From Ferrimonas sediminicola (GTDB lineage Bacteria > Pseudomonadota > Gammaproteobacteria > Enterobacterales > Shewanellaceae), in contig NZ_SWCI01000008.1 of assembly GCF_005116715.1 (NCBI RefSeq), positions 104,992 through 168,991 of the forward strand: a stretch of 64,000 nucleotides of DNA. Reading direction: 5' to 3'. A program made the position numbers and the translations under genes. This document shows, piece after piece, positions 36,709 to 46,877 of this stretch. The notes under the pieces were generated by a model. It saw only the letters and a list, made by a program, of their open reading frames with translations, made no database searches and was not told the DNA's origin. Position 1 is the first letter of the stretch. Each line of letters starts with the position of its first letter.

Positions 36709-39204
36709 ATGATGAAACTATCACGTCGAGACTTTGTTAAGGCGCAAGCCATCGCCGCCGGCGCCGCCGCGGCCAACCTGGCCGTGCCCGCCGCCGCACA
36801 GGGGATCATCGCCACCCGTAATGACGACACCATCGTCTGGGACAAGGCGCCCTGCCGCTTCTGCGGCACCGGCTGCTCGGTACTGGTGGGCACCAACCAG
36901 GGCAGGGTGGTGGCGGTCCAGGGCGATCCCCAGGCGCCGGTCAATCGAGGCCTGACCTGCATCAAGGGCTATTTCCTGCCCAAGATCATGTACGGCAAGG
37001 ATCGACTGACCCAGCCGATGCTGCGCAAGCTCAACGGCAAGTACGACAAGAATGGCGAGTTTACCCCGGTCTCCTGGGACGAAGCCTTCGACGTGATGGC
37101 CGACAAGTTCAAGGTGGCCCTGAAAGAGAAGGGGCCCACCGCCGTGGGCATGTTCGGTTCAGGTCAGTGGACCGTGTGGGAGGGCTACGCCGCCGCCAAG
37201 CTGTACAAGGCGGGCTTCCGCTCCAACAACATCGATCCCAATGCCCGCCACTGTATGGCTTCCGCCGTGGGCGGCTTTATGCGTACCTTCGGCATCGATG
37301 AGCCCATGGGCTGCTACGACGACCTGGAACAGGCGGACGCCTTCGTCCTGTGGGGTTCCAACATGGCCGAGATGCACCCCATCCTCTGGTCCCGCCTCAG
37401 TGCCCGCAAACTCTCCGCCGAGCACGTGAAGGTGGCGGTGCTCTCCACCTACCAGCACCGCAGTTTCGAGCTGGCGGACAACCCCATCGTGTTCACCCCC
37501 CAGACCGACCTGGCGATCCTCAACTTCATCGCCAACTACATCATCCAGAACGACAAGGTGAACCACGACTTCGTCAACAAGCACACCAACTTCCGCAAGG
37601 GAATCACCGACATCGGTTACGGCCTGCGCCCTGAGCACCCCCTGGAGAAGGCGGCCAAGAACCCCGGCAAGGGCGGTTCCGAGGCGATCGACTTCGATCA
37701 GTTCAAGCGGTTCGTCGCCGACTATGACGTGGAGACCGTCTCCAAGCTCTCCGGCGTGGAGGCGGACAAGCTGATCGCCCTGGCGGAGCTGTACGCCGAT
37801 CCCAACCGCAAGGTGGTCTCCTACTGGACCATGGGCTTCAACCAGCACACCCGTGGCGTGTGGGCCAACAACCTGGTGTACAACATCCACCTGCTCACCG
37901 GTAAGATCTCCCAGCCCGGCAACGGTCCCTTCTCCCTGACCGGACAGCCCTCCGCCTGCGGCACCGCCCGGGAAGTGGGTACCTTCGCCCACCGCCTGCC
38001 GGCGGACATGGTGGTGAAGAACCCCAAGCACCGCGCCTACGCGGAGAAGATCTGGAAGCTGCCCGAGGGCACCATCCCGCCCAAGCCCGGTTATCACGCG
38101 GTGCTGCAGGACCGCATGCTCAAGGACCGCAAGCTCAACGCCTACTGGGTGATGTGCAACAACAACATGCAGGCCGGTCCCAACATCAATGAGGAGCGCC
38201 TGCCCGGTTACCGTGATCCCGCCAACTTCGTGGTGGTGTCCGATCCCTACCCGACGGTGACCGCCATGGCCGCCGACCTGATCCTGCCCACCGCCATGTG
38301 GGTGGAGAAGGAGGGCGCCTACGGTAACGCCGAGCGCCGCACCCAGTTCTGGTACCAGCAGGTGAAGGCCCCGGGCGAGGCCAAATCCGATCTGTGGCAG
38401 CTGCTGGAGTTCTCCAAGCGCTTCAAGGTGGAGGAGGTGTGGCCCGAAGAGCTGCTGGCCCAGAAGCCGGAATACCGTGGCAAGACCCTGTTCGATATCC
38501 TCTACGCCAACGGCCAGGTGAACCGCTACGGCCTGGACCAGGTGCCAGAGACGCGGCTGAACGACGATGCCCGTGCCGCCGGTTTCTACATCCAGAAGGG
38601 GCTGTTCGAGGAGTACGCCAGCTTCGGACGCGACCACGGCCACGATCTGGCGCCGTTTGAGCGCTATCACCAGGAGCGAGGCCTGCGCTGGCCGGTGGTC
38701 AACGGCCAGGAGACCCGCTGGCGCTTCAAGGAGGGGAGCGATCCCTATGTGAAGGCGGGCAGCGACTTCCAGTTCTACGGCAAGCCCGACGGCCGGGCGG
38801 TGATCTTCGCGCTGCCCTATGAGCCGGCTGCGGAGTCGCCGGACGGCGAGTTCGACCTGTGGCTCTCCACCGGCAGGGTTCTCGAGCACTGGCACACCGG
38901 CACCATGACCCAGCGGGTGCCGGAACTGTACAAGGCGTTCCCCGATGCGGTGGTGTTCATGCACCCGTTGGATGCCAGGGAGCGGGGTCTGCGCCGGGGC
39001 GACAAGGTGGTGGTGAGCTCCCGCCGCGGCGAGGTGGAAACCATGGTGGAGACCCGAGGGCGCAACAAGCCGCCCCGTGGTCTGGTCTTCATGCCCTTCT
39101 TCGACGCCAGCACCCTGGTCAACAAGCTGACCCTGGATGCCACCGACCCGCTGTCGAAGGAGACCGACTACAAGAAGTGCGCCGTCAAGGTGCAAAAGGC
39201 CTGA
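36709..39204 (+). CDS. napA: periplasmic nitrate reductase catalytic subunit
   Basis: 831 aa. Tat signal ([16 protein letters not shown]), [4Fe-4S] ligands ([10 protein letters not shown]... and TCIKGYF), and the Mo-ligand Cys in [12 protein letters not shown]. Binds Mo-bis-MGD and reduces nitrate to nitrite in the periplasm. Length normal for the gammaproteobacterial enzyme. The start could be the first or second Met. Confidence 0.97.
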   Translation: MMKLSRRDFVKAQAIAAGAAAANLAVPAAAQGIIATRNDDTIVWDKAPCRFCGTGCSVLVGTNQGRVVAVQGDPQAPVNRGLTCIKGYFLPKIMYGKDRLTQPMLRKLNGKYDKNGEFTPVSWDEAFDVMADKFKVALKEKGPTAVGMFGSGQWTVWEGYAAAKLYKAGFRSNNIDPNARHCMASAVGGFMRTFGIDEPMGCYDDLEQADAFVLWGSNMAEMHPILWSRLSARKLSAEHVKVAVLSTYQHRSFELADNPIVFTPQTDLAILNFIANYIIQNDKVNHDFVNKHTNFRKGITDIGYGLRPEHPLEKAAKNPGKGGSEAIDFDQFKRFVADYDVETVSKLSGVEADKLIALAELYADPNRKVVSYWTMGFNQHTRGVWANNLVYNIHLLTGKISQPGNGPFSLTGQPSACGTAREVGTFAHRLPADMVVKNPKHRAYAEKIWKLPEGTIPPKPGYHAVLQDRMLKDRKLNAYWVMCNNNMQAGPNINEERLPGYRDPANFVVVSDPYPTVTAMAADLILPTAMWVEKEGAYGNAERRTQFWYQQVKAPGEAKSDLWQLLEFSKRFKVEEVWPEELLAQKPEYRGKTLFDILYANGQVNRYGLDQVPETRLNDDARAAGFYIQKGLFEEYASFGRDHGHDLAPFERYHQERGLRWPVVNGQETRWRFKEGSDPYVKAGSDFQFYGKPDGRAVIFALPYEPAAESPDGEFDLWLSTGRVLEHWHTGTMTQRVPELYKAFPDAVVFMHPLDARERGLRRGDKVVVSSRRGEVETMVETRGRNKPPRGLVFMPFFDASTLVNKLTLDATDPLSKETDYKKCAVKVQKA

Positions 39205-39213
39205 TTGAGACCA

Positions 39214-39229
39214 GGGCCCCCCGGGGCCC
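39214..39229 (+). promoter_or_regulatory. intercistronic GC hairpin napA-napB
   Basis: GGGCCCC / GGGGCCC separated by two bases directly after the napA stop. No T-run, so more likely an RNA-stabilising or processing element than a terminator. Confidence 0.45.
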
Positions 39230-39254
39230 CCAGTCAAACGAATTGGAGAACACC

Positions 39255-39701
39255 ATGAAACTTCGAATTGCCCTGTGTGGCGCACTTCTGCTCCCCCTGG
39301 CGGCCTTCGCCGCCGAAGAGACCCTGTTCGGCATGCGCGCGGATGTCCCCCTGGCAGAGACCAGCAAGGCGCCCGGCCTGAAGAAGGTACTGAAAGAGAC
39401 CGACCGCAAGGCGCTGAACTACGTGAACCAGCCACCCCTGGTGCCTCACAAGGTTCAGGGTTACCAGATCACCCAGAAGACCAACCGCTGCCTGCAGTGC
39501 CACGACGTGGATAACTACCTGACTACCGGTGCGCCCAGGATCAGCCCCACCCACTTCACCGACCGTGACGGCATTGTCCTGCCTCACGTGGCACCCCGTC
39601 GCTACCTGTGTCTGCAGTGCCACGTGACCCAGGCGGATGCCAAGCCCCCGGTGGACAATAGCTTTCAGGGCCTGGGCCAGTTTGCCAAGGATAAGGAGTA
39701 G
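39255..39701 (+). CDS. napB: diheme cytochrome c subunit of periplasmic nitrate reductase
   Basis: 148 aa with signal peptide (MKLRIALCGALLLPLAAFA) and two haem sites (CLQCH twice), plus His ligands in VPHKVQGY and LPHVAPRRYLC. Passes electrons from NapC to NapA. ATG preceded by GGAGAA. Confidence 0.95.
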   Translation: MKLRIALCGALLLPLAAFAAEETLFGMRADVPLAETSKAPGLKKVLKETDRKALNYVNQPPLVPHKVQGYQITQKTNRCLQCHDVDNYLTTGAPRISPTHFTDRDGIVLPHVAPRRYLCLQCHVTQADAKPPVDNSFQGLGQFAKDKE

Positions 39702-39704
39702 GCC

Positions 39705-40316
39705 ATGAAACTACCCGGCTTTATCGGACGCATCTGGGGCTGGCTCTGCCGCCCCAGTGGCAAGGCCCTGGGCAGCCTGCTGCTGGTGGGATTTGTGGGG
39801 GGAATCCTGTTCTGGGGCGCCTTCAACACCGGCATGGAGATGACCAACCGCGAAGAGTTCTGTATCGGTTGTCACGAGATGGAGGCCAACGTCTACGAGG
39901 AGTACGTGACCACAGTTCACTACAACAACCGCAGCGGCGTACGGGCCACCTGTCCCGACTGCCATGTGCCCAAGGACTGGACCCATAAGATGGTGCGCAA
40001 GATCCAGGCCTCCAAGGAGTTGTGGGGTAAGGCGATCGGCATCGTCGATACGCCGAAGAAGTTCCGTGATCACCGTCTGGTGATGGCGGAGCGGGAGTGG
40101 GCGCGGATGCGCAAAACCGACTCCCAGGAGTGTCGAAACTGCCACAACTTCGAGTTTATGGACTTCACCGAGCAGAAAGGGGTGGCCGGTCGCATGCATG
40201 CCTCCGCCAGTGAGCAGGGCAAGACCTGCATCGACTGTCATAAGGGGATTGCCCACCGTCTGCCGGAGAACTATGAAGGCAACGACGCCATCTCTGAAAC
40301 CCTGGCGGCCCATTAG
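39705..40316 (+). CDS. napC: tetraheme membrane quinol dehydrogenase NapC
   Basis: 203 aa. One N-terminal membrane helix (LLLVGFVGGILFWGAFNTG) then four haem sites (CIGCH, CPDCH, CRNCH, CIDCH) of the NapC/NirT family. Oxidises quinol and feeds NapB. Last gene of the operon; no napG, napH or napE here. Confidence 0.95.
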   Translation: MKLPGFIGRIWGWLCRPSGKALGSLLLVGFVGGILFWGAFNTGMEMTNREEFCIGCHEMEANVYEEYVTTVHYNNRSGVRATCPDCHVPKDWTHKMVRKIQASKELWGKAIGIVDTPKKFRDHRLVMAEREWARMRKTDSQECRNCHNFEFMDFTEQKGVAGRMHASASEQGKTCIDCHKGIAHRLPENYEGNDAISETLAAH

Positions 40317-40366
40317 CGTAAGCTGAACGCGGTGACGCTACCCGGGTCAAGCGGGATGCAACGACG

Positions 40367-40397
40367 AAGGGGGAATCCAGTGGATTCCCCCTTTTCT
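40367..40397. terminator. bidirectional terminator after napC
   Basis: AAGGGGGAATCCA / TGGATTCCCCCTT, nearly loopless as drawn (the centre opens in practice), followed by T-run; sits between convergent napC and the DsbA-like gene. Confidence 0.85.
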
Positions 40398-40421
40398 GTG
40401 TGCTGACTGTCGGTGGCTGCG

Positions 40422-41075
40422 TCAGGCGGCGCTCAGGTGACCGGCAATCTCCCGCAGGTCGTTGATGAAGGTCTCCACCGGCTGGCCGCCGCTGATGATG
40501 TACTCATCGTTGATGACAAAGGCGGGCACCGAAGTGATCCCCAGACGCACGTACCTCATCTGGGCCTGGCGCACCTCCTCGCCGTAGCGTTTGCTGTCGA
40601 GCACCTCCCTGGCGCCCTCGCGGTCCAGTCCGGCGGCCACGGCGCACTCTATCAGCGCATGGTGATCACTGGGGTTGCCGCCATCGCGGAAGTAGAGGTA
40701 GAACAGGTGTTGCTGCAGGCTGGGCTGCCTGCCCTGCAGTTCTGCCCAGTGAAGCAAACGGTGGGCATCGAAGGTGTTGTAGGTATTGGGTTGGCGCTCC
40801 AGATGCATCTCAAACCCAAGCCGGTTGGCCCGCTTGTTCAGCACCAACTGGTTCTGGCCGATCTGGGCGTCGGTGAAGCCGTACTTGTTTTTCAGGTTCT
40901 CGGCACGGGGCTCGCCTTCGGCACCCAGGTGGGGGTTGATTTCGAAGGGTTGCCAGTGAATTTCGGCGGCCAGTTCCCCCTGCAGCTGCGCCAGCGCCTG
41001 TTCAAGCGCCTTGTAGCCGATGATGCACCAGGGACAGGTGACGTCCGAAACGATGTCGATACGCAGATGGTTCAT
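40422..41075 (-). CDS. DsbA-family oxidoreductase, FrnE-like
   Basis: 217 aa, no signal peptide, so cytoplasmic. CPWC (Cys14, Cys17) in SDVTCPWCIIG, a helical insertion and the cis-Pro motif TSVPAFVINDEY define the FrnE / 2-hydroxychromene-2-carboxylate isomerase-like group. Likely a thiol-disulfide oxidoreductase; physiological partner unknown. Confidence 0.88.
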   Translation of the reverse strand: MNHLRIDIVSDVTCPWCIIGYKALEQALAQLQGELAAEIHWQPFEINPHLGAEGEPRAENLKNKYGFTDAQIGQNQLVLNKRANRLGFEMHLERQPNTYNTFDAHRLLHWAELQGRQPSLQQHLFYLYFRDGGNPSDHHALIECAVAAGLDREGAREVLDSKRYGEEVRQAQMRYVRLGITSVPAFVINDEYIISGGQPVETFINDLREIAGHLSAA

Positions 41076-41246
41076 ATCAAAAACACCAAATCAGGTTCGA
41101 AACTAGACACTACTTGGTAACCGGGTGGGGGTCAATTCACCCTGAGGCAGTATCGGTTAACAACAATTCACAATTGCTCACGGGATCAAAAAGCGCCCCG
41201 GATCGGGATCTGGCGCACGGATGGGTGTTGCCGGGCGTGATCGGGA

Positions 41247-42041
41247 TCACCCTGCAGAGAGGACCTGGCCCAGGGGCTGAAAGTAGTGGTGCAGGGCCAG
41301 GTTAATCAATTGTAAATGTTCCTGGCCTGGGTAGGCGCCTGCCCGGGCCAGTTGTCCCTGCTTGGTGCCGCTGACCAGGTAGTGGTTCTTGATCTGATGA
41401 TCCTGGATGCAGGCTTCGAAGGCCCGGGCCATCAGTTCCGTCGGCAGGGAGAAGTAGCGCCTGCCCAGCTGCTCGTCCAGCGCCAGGGCCTGGGTGACAA
41501 ACTCGCCGTGGGCGTCACTGTTCGGGGCAAACACCGCATTGAACAGTGCCGACAGCCGCCGGTTCAGCGGATGGGGCACCATGGGGCGTTGCAGCAGCCA
41601 CAGGTGGCTGGCGAAGGCGACATCCCGTCCCTCGTTGTGAAACGCCTTGGCGGCGATGTGATGGTCGAAGGCGTGCCAGTACTCGTGGGCCAGGGCACCG
41701 GCCCCGGCGTTTTTGGCCAGGGCCAGGGTATGAGCGGCCGGTTGGTAATGGGCCTGACTCTGGGGCGTGCCGCCGGTGCCGAAGGCCAGGTGCAGCCGGC
41801 CGCGAAGGCCGATCACCGTCGGTGGCACATTGAGGATGTAGGCCAGGTCGGCCATGGCATCGAACACCAGGTTGGCGGCCAGCCGCTGTTCGCCGCGGGA
41901 GACCCAGCGTCCCACCTTGACCCCTGCCAGGCCAAACTGGTCGCGGACGTCGGCAAAGGAGACATCGTCGCCACAGCGGTAGTCCGGGCCGCGGCGATAG
42001 TGGTGGCGGTGCAGGGCACCGGAGGGGGCAGTGTCGCTCAT
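41247..42041 (-). CDS. CLCA_X family protein with metalloprotease-like HExxH-type motif
   Basis: 264 aa from the ATG encoding MSDTAPSGALHRHHYRRGPD; the frame stays open upstream but is low-quality. The core YRRGPDYRCGDDVSFADVRD, LALAKNAGAGALAHEYWHAFDHHIA fits the CLCA_X family (LPD1-like) that I recognise from Shewanella genomes. HEYWHAFDH is a zincin-like motif (HExxH). No function has been established. Confidence 0.75.
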   Translation of the reverse strand: MSDTAPSGALHRHHYRRGPDYRCGDDVSFADVRDQFGLAGVKVGRWVSRGEQRLAANLVFDAMADLAYILNVPPTVIGLRGRLHLAFGTGGTPQSQAHYQPAAHTLALAKNAGAGALAHEYWHAFDHHIAAKAFHNEGRDVAFASHLWLLQRPMVPHPLNRRLSALFNAVFAPNSDAHGEFVTQALALDEQLGRRYFSLPTELMARAFEACIQDHQIKNHYLVSGTKQGQLARAGAYPGQEHLQLINLALHHYFQPLGQVLSAG

Positions 42042-42210
42042 GAGGGGATCTATACCCCAGGGGGCTGCATCGAACAAGGGCGGAGTGTGCACCATGGGGG
42101 CGCAGCGGCGGCCTGGCCATCGGGATTCGGGGGGATGCGCCGCCGTTAACGGCCTGGCACGGAACTGGCTTGATCCCGGCGGCGAGGCGTTAACACTCAA
42201 GGAGTCTCTG

Positions 42211-42588
42211 ATGAAGTACTACTCAAGGCGGGTGGTCAAGCCCGAGGACCTCAATCCTGCCCAGATGCTGTTTGGCGGCCGTCTGCTCAGCTGGATCGAT
42301 GAGGAGGCGGCCATCTTTGCCGCCTGCCAGATGGCCAATACCAGGCTGGTGACCAAACGCATCTCCGCCATCGATTTTCGTCGTCCGGCTTACCTGGGGG
42401 AGGTGATCGAGTTTGGCTTGGAGCTCACCGGTCATGGCAGAACCTCGGTCACCCTGGGCTGCGAGGTGCGCAACAAGGTGACCAAGGCGGTGATCGCCTC
42501 CATCGACGCCATGGTGTTCGTCTGCCTGGATCAGCGGGGCAGGCCGGCACCCCACGGGCTGGCCTGCCGGCTTACTCCTGCAGGGTGA
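42211..42588 (+). CDS. acyl-CoA thioesterase (hotdog fold)
   Basis: 125 aa after AAGGAG. LNPAQMLFGGRLLSWIDEEAAIFA carries the hotdog active-site region of YciA/BFIT-like thioesterases (N...GG...D), and ISAIDFRRPAYLGEVIEF is family-typical. Hydrolyses acyl-CoA; chain preference unknown. Overlaps the convergent DUF952 gene by 17 bp. Confidence 0.88.
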   Translation: MKYYSRRVVKPEDLNPAQMLFGGRLLSWIDEEAAIFAACQMANTRLVTKRISAIDFRRPAYLGEVIEFGLELTGHGRTSVTLGCEVRNKVTKAVIASIDAMVFVCLDQRGRPAPHGLACRLTPAG

Positions 42589-42928
42589 AGCGCCCGGATT
42601 CCGGCTGGAACTCGAAGTGCAGCAGCTCGGTGACCATCTCCAGGGTCAAATTCGGCAGGGTGGCACAGGGCTGGGGCCAGGGTTTCTCCTGGGTCGCCTC
42701 AAACTCCTGAATGTGCTCTGCCAGCCGGTCACCATCCAGTCGCAGGGCCAGGGGCTGGTCCGCTTCGGAAAAGTAGTGGTTGGTCACCTGCTCCAGGGAC
42801 TGGTAGTAGTTGAGGTGGATATGACCGTGGGCCCGGTCGGCACCACAGGGGGGGATCAGGCCGCTTTCCTGGGCTTGTTGCCACTGGGCCTGGGTTACCA
42901 CTTTAAAAAGAGAAGGGATCAACGGCAT
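42572..42928 (-). CDS. DUF952 family protein
   Basis: 118 aa. LFKVVTQAQWQQAQESG and HGHIHLNYYQSLEQVTNHYF are the hallmarks of DUF952, small cytoplasmic proteins of unknown function. Convergent overlap with the thioesterase gene. Confidence 0.8.
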   Translation of the reverse strand: MPLIPSLFKVVTQAQWQQAQESGLIPPCGADRAHGHIHLNYYQSLEQVTNHYFSEADQPLALRLDGDRLAEHIQEFEATQEKPWPQPCATLPNLTLEMVTELLHFEFQPESGRFTLQE

Positions 42929-43028
42929 TATGCTCCGTAAAACTCTCGGGAACTCAAGCTACCAGATCAGAGGGGGGTTGGGGAAGCCCCGGTGACGCAC
43001 CGGGGCCCGGAATGGCTCGATGGGGCTC

Positions 43029-43050
43029 AAAAAGGGGGGCTCGGCGCCCC
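43029..43050 (-). terminator. rho-independent terminator
   Basis: On the minus strand GGGGC / GCCCC with a 5-nt loop followed by CC and five T, directly at the stop of the 132-aa protein gene. Confidence 0.65.
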
Positions 43051-43448
43051 TACCCCTGCATCAGGCTCTGGCAACGGCTCTTGTACTTGACCATCAGCGG
43101 CCCCAGGGAGCCGGGATCCGGCAGAGTGGCCAGCTGCTCCTCCCTGGCCTGGGCGATGGCCGCTTTGGCGGGCTCGGCGCCGCCCAGGGCGGCGGCCCGC
43201 TCCTCGGCGGTGAGCGCCGACTGCTGCAGGCGCTGACCCACCGCCTGCATCTGTGGGGCATTCATGCCGGAGATGGCGTCTGAGGCGATCTGGTAGTAGG
43301 CGGCGCACTGAACCAGGCCGGCCCACTGCTGCTGGTCGGCGGCGGAGAGCTCGGGGGAGGTGGCCTGGCCCTGGTTGATCATCACTGCGCCGGCTCCGGC
43401 GATCCCGGCCACGATCACGGCGGCGGTCAGAAGAGTGGATTTCATCAT
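43050..43448 (-). CDS. small exported or anchored protein of unknown function
   Basis: 132 aa. N-terminal hydrophobic segment (LLTAAVIVAGIAGAGAVMI) as signal or anchor, then a helical domain with two cysteines (LVQCAAYY and KSRCQSL) likely disulfide bonded. No family recognised. Divergent from the methyltransferase gene with about 95 bp between. Confidence 0.7.
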   Translation of the reverse strand: MMKSTLLTAAVIVAGIAGAGAVMINQGQATSPELSAADQQQWAGLVQCAAYYQIASDAISGMNAPQMQAVGQRLQQSALTAEERAAALGGAEPAKAAIAQAREEQLATLPDPGSLGPLMVKYKSRCQSLMQG

Positions 43449-43542
43449 TATTGGTCCTGTAGATGGTATGCTGAAGACCTTAATCTAACGTGACTCATAT
43501 CGCAAATATGTGAAAAATGAGACCTGTTGTGCTGGAGTGTCG

Positions 43543-44136
43543 ATGAACCTGCCCTTTTCCCAGTCCTGTGAAAACAACAAGGCGCCAATTCTGGCGGTGC
43601 TGAAGCGGGCCCTGGCCCCCGCAACCCGGGTGCTGGAGATTGGCAGCGGCACCGGTCAGCACGCGGTCTACTTCTCCCGTCAGTTGCCTCACCTGCACTG
43701 GCAGCCATCGGATCAGGGCGAGTACCTGGCGGGTCTCAGGGCGCGGCTGGCGCGTTATCCGGCGGCCAACCTAGGGGCGCCCCTGGAGCTGGATGTGGCC
43801 GGTGACTGGCCCGACCGGTGCTACGACGGGGTGTTTACCGCCAACACCTGCCACATCATGGCCTGGGAGCAGGTGGTGCAGATGTGGCAGGGAGTGGGGC
43901 GGGTGCTGGAGCCCGGCGGCCGCTTCTGCGTCTATGGCCCCTTCAATCGGCAAGGGCGCTACACCAGCGACAGCAACGCCGCCTTCGACCGCTGGCTGAT
44001 CCAGCGGGACCCGTTAAGCGGCATTCGCGATCTGGAGGCGATGGAGGCTCAGGCACAGCGGCAGCAGATGACCCTGGCCACCCTCCACACCATGCCGGCC
44101 AACAACCTGCTGCTGGAATTTCATCGGGCCTTGTAG
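43543..44136 (+). CDS. DUF938 family SAM-dependent methyltransferase
   Basis: 197 aa from the ATG encoding MNLPFSQSCENNKAPIL, the conserved start of the family. SAM motif I VLEIGSGTGQHAVYF and FTANTCHIMAW are present. Substrate not known. Overlaps the convergent GNAT gene by 16 bp. Confidence 0.88.
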   Translation: MNLPFSQSCENNKAPILAVLKRALAPATRVLEIGSGTGQHAVYFSRQLPHLHWQPSDQGEYLAGLRARLARYPAANLGAPLELDVAGDWPDRCYDGVFTANTCHIMAWEQVVQMWQGVGRVLEPGGRFCVYGPFNRQGRYTSDSNAAFDRWLIQRDPLSGIRDLEAMEAQAQRQQMTLATLHTMPANNLLLEFHRAL

Positions 44137-45278
44137 GGCAGGGCCTGGCGGTAGAGGGCCATCACCCTGTCCAGTTGCCGCTGCTCCTGGTTCACCGCAT
44201 CCGCCACCGCCTGGTCGAACAGCGGGTGGTAGAGCAGGTGATTGGAGTAGGTCCAGTGGGGCTCAAAGCCCCGGGCCAGTTTGTGTTCCCCCTGGGCGCC
44301 GGCCTCGAACCGGGACAGGCCGTGGTCGATGCAGTAGTCGATCCCCTGGTAGTAGCACAGCTCGAAGTGCAGCCCCTTGTGTCCCCTGAGACTGCCCCAG
44401 TAGCGACCGTACAGGGCGTTGTCCTCCTTGAGGTAGAGGGCGGCGGCGAACCAGTGGGCCTGGTCGGCCTCCCTGGCCATCACCAGCAGCGGGGCCTGGG
44501 GCAGGCGCCGGGACAGTTGCTGGAAGAATGCCAGGTTGAGGTAGCCGATGTGACCGGAGCGCTTGGCGTAGGTGTGCCGGTAGCAGGCGAGGAACTGGCG
44601 CCACAGCTCATCGGTGATCGCCTCCCCCTCGAACCGCTCTATCACCAGCGCCTGACAGCCGCGACGCTCCTTGAGGATCCCCCTGCGCTTGCGAGCGGTC
44701 AGCCTGGCGAGAAATTCGTTGAAGCTGCGATAGCCGCGGTTGTGCCAGTGAAACTGGATGTCGCGGCGCTGGCGCCAGCCCAGGCGGGAGAGCCGATCCG
44801 ACAGATCCCGGTCCGGAAACAGCCACTGCATGCCGGACAGGCCCAGCGTCTCCCCCTGCGCCTTCAGGGTATCGGACAGACCCATCAGCAGCCACTGGCG
44901 GTCGACGCCTTCAGCCAGGCCTAGCCTGGGACCGGTCACCGGGGTGAAGGGGATGGCGCTCATCCACTTGGGGTAGTAGTTGAGGCCATGGGCCTCGTAG
45001 GCCCGGGCCCAGCTCCAGTCAAACACGTATTCGCCGTATGAGTGCAGCTTGAGGTAGCCGGGCAGGGCCGCCACCACCCGCCGCCGCGTCTCCACCAGCA
45101 GGTGCCTGGGGGTCCAGCCGCTGGCCGGGCCGACGCTGCCGCTGGCCTCCAGGGCCGCCAGGAAGCCATGACGCAGGAAGGGCTGGCCGTCGGTGAACAG
45201 CCGATCCCACAGGGGCGGTTCGATGCTGTCGATGGCATCGAGCCATCTTAAGGTGAAGGGGCCCAACTCCCTGGCCAT
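44121..45278 (-). CDS. FemAB/GNAT-like acyltransferase (DUF482 family)
   Basis: 385 aa. PFLRHGFLAALEASGSV at the N-terminus and FCHYYQG-like LCYYQGIDYCIDHGLSRFEAGAQGEHK near the C-terminus are strongly conserved in DUF482 (PF04339), a double-GNAT protein family. A peptide or amino-acyl transfer role is inferred from the fold only. Confidence 0.85.
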   Translation of the reverse strand: MARELGPFTLRWLDAIDSIEPPLWDRLFTDGQPFLRHGFLAALEASGSVGPASGWTPRHLLVETRRRVVAALPGYLKLHSYGEYVFDWSWARAYEAHGLNYYPKWMSAIPFTPVTGPRLGLAEGVDRQWLLMGLSDTLKAQGETLGLSGMQWLFPDRDLSDRLSRLGWRQRRDIQFHWHNRGYRSFNEFLARLTARKRRGILKERRGCQALVIERFEGEAITDELWRQFLACYRHTYAKRSGHIGYLNLAFFQQLSRRLPQAPLLVMAREADQAHWFAAALYLKEDNALYGRYWGSLRGHKGLHFELCYYQGIDYCIDHGLSRFEAGAQGEHKLARGFEPHWTYSNHLLYHPLFDQAVADAVNQEQRQLDRVMALYRQALPYKAR

Positions 45279-45336
45279 ACTGACTCCCGCTCGGTCAACT
45301 CCTCCTCAGTGTACGCCAGTCACGGGGACGGGGAAC

Positions 45337-45363
45337 AAAAAAGGGGACTCAGATGAGTCCCCT
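45337..45363 (-). terminator. rho-independent terminator of sstT
   Basis: On the minus strand AGGGGACTC / GAGTCCCCT with a 4-nt loop followed by six T, 20 bp beyond the sstT stop. Confidence 0.88.
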
Positions 45364-45382
45364 GCGGTCGCCGTCTCGGCGT

Positions 45383-46603
45383 TTAGCCGGCCTTGCGCTC
45401 CGCCTCGCGGCAGGCGGCGGCGGTAAAGATCACGTCGGTGGAACTGTTCAGCGCGGTCTCGGCGGAGTCCTGAATCACACCGATGATAAAGCCGACGGCC
45501 ACCACCTGCATCGCCACGTCATTGGAGATGCCGAACAGGCTGCAAGCCAGGGGGATCAGCAGCAGGGAGCCGCCGGCAACGCCGGAGGCACCGCAGGCGG
45601 ACACCGCGGCCACGATGGAGAGCAGCAGGGCGGTCGGCAGATCCACCTGCACGCCCATGGTGTGCACCGCCGCCAGGGTCAGCACGGTAATGGTGATGGC
45701 GGCGCCGGCCATGTTGATGGTCGCTCCCAGGGGGATGGAGACGGAATAGGTGTCCTCATGCAGGTCCAGGCGCTTACACAGGTCCATGTTCACCGGTACG
45801 TTGGCGGCGGAGCTGCGGGTAAAGAAGGCGGTCACCCCGCTTTCGCGCAGGCACTGGAACACCAGCGGGAAGGGGTTTTGCCGGGTCTTGACGTAGACGA
45901 TGGCGGGGTTGACCACCAGGGCGATAAAGCCCATGGCGCCCAGCAGCACCGCCAGCAGGTGGGAGTAGCCGCCCAGTGCCTCGAAGCCGGTGGTGGCGAT
46001 GGTGTTGGCCACCAGGCCGAAGATGCCGATGGGGGCAAAGCGGATCACCACCTTCACGATGCTGGTGATCCCTTCGGAGACGTCGTGGAACACCTGCTTG
46101 GTGGCGTCGGTGGCCTTGTGTAGCGCCAGACCCAGGGCGATCCCCCAGGCGAGAATGCCGATGAAGTTGCCGGTCATCAGGGCGTTGACCGGGTTGTCCA
46201 CCACCTTGAACAGCAGGGTGTTGAGCACCTCGGTGATCCCCTCAGGGGGTGCCACGGTGGCGTTGTTGGTCACCAGGGCCAGGGTGGTGGGGAACATGAA
46301 GCTCATTACCACCGCGGTCAGGGAGGCGGCGAAGGTGCCGAACAGGTAGAGCATGACGATAGGCTTCATATTGGTGTGCTCGCCACGCTTCTGGTTGGCG
46401 ATGGAGGAGGCCACCAGGATGAACACCAGAATCGGCGCCACTGCCTTCAGGGCGGACACAAACAGGCCGCCGAGGAAACCCACGGATTTGGCGGAATCCG
46501 GTGCCACAGAGGCCAGGCCGACACCGGCGATGATGCCAACCAGGATCTGCAGGACCAGGCTGCCGCTCGCGATTTTTTTCACTAGAGATTGTTGATTGCT
46601 CAT
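45383..46603 (-). CDS. sstT: sodium:serine/threonine symporter SstT
   Basis: 406 aa, eight or so helices of the dicarboxylate/amino acid:cation symporter family. [38 protein letters not shown] (serine-rich re-entrant loop) and [20 protein letters not shown] match SstT. Imports serine and threonine with Na+. Ribosome and promoter region shared with the divergent cupin gene. Confidence 0.93.
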   Translation of the reverse strand: MSNQQSLVKKIASGSLVLQILVGIIAGVGLASVAPDSAKSVGFLGGLFVSALKAVAPILVFILVASSIANQKRGEHTNMKPIVMLYLFGTFAASLTAVVMSFMFPTTLALVTNNATVAPPEGITEVLNTLLFKVVDNPVNALMTGNFIGILAWGIALGLALHKATDATKQVFHDVSEGITSIVKVVIRFAPIGIFGLVANTIATTGFEALGGYSHLLAVLLGAMGFIALVVNPAIVYVKTRQNPFPLVFQCLRESGVTAFFTRSSAANVPVNMDLCKRLDLHEDTYSVSIPLGATINMAGAAITITVLTLAAVHTMGVQVDLPTALLLSIVAAVSACGASGVAGGSLLLIPLACSLFGISNDVAMQVVAVGFIIGVIQDSAETALNSSTDVIFTAAACREAERKAG

Positions 46604-46877
46604 AATTTGCCTAACGCATTATTTTTATCTTGGGCGGACAGGCCGCCAGAGTCGGGAATTTTGGCAATTTTCCCTAGGCCATGTCCACCCGCATTCGATG
46701 TTTGATTGATCTTAATCGACACTATCTGCTGATGACTTAACTTAAACAACTCATTCTTATGATTTAATGCGTCGAGCTTATGCGTTGGTCCGATCTCTTC
46801 GCCAAAACTTGTTGCCTGAAAGGGGGATAGGTCAAGCGGCTCAAAATGTAATCAATGGGTAAATGGGGTGGTGAATT
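46604..46877. promoter_or_regulatory. sstT / cupin divergent promoter region
   Basis: 274 bp, AT-rich. Contains an FNR-like site at 46706-46719 (TTGATCTTAATCGA; one mismatch to consensus). It lies about 110 bp upstream of sstT and 160 bp upstream of the cupin gene. No clear -35/-10 pair assigned. Confidence 0.4.
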
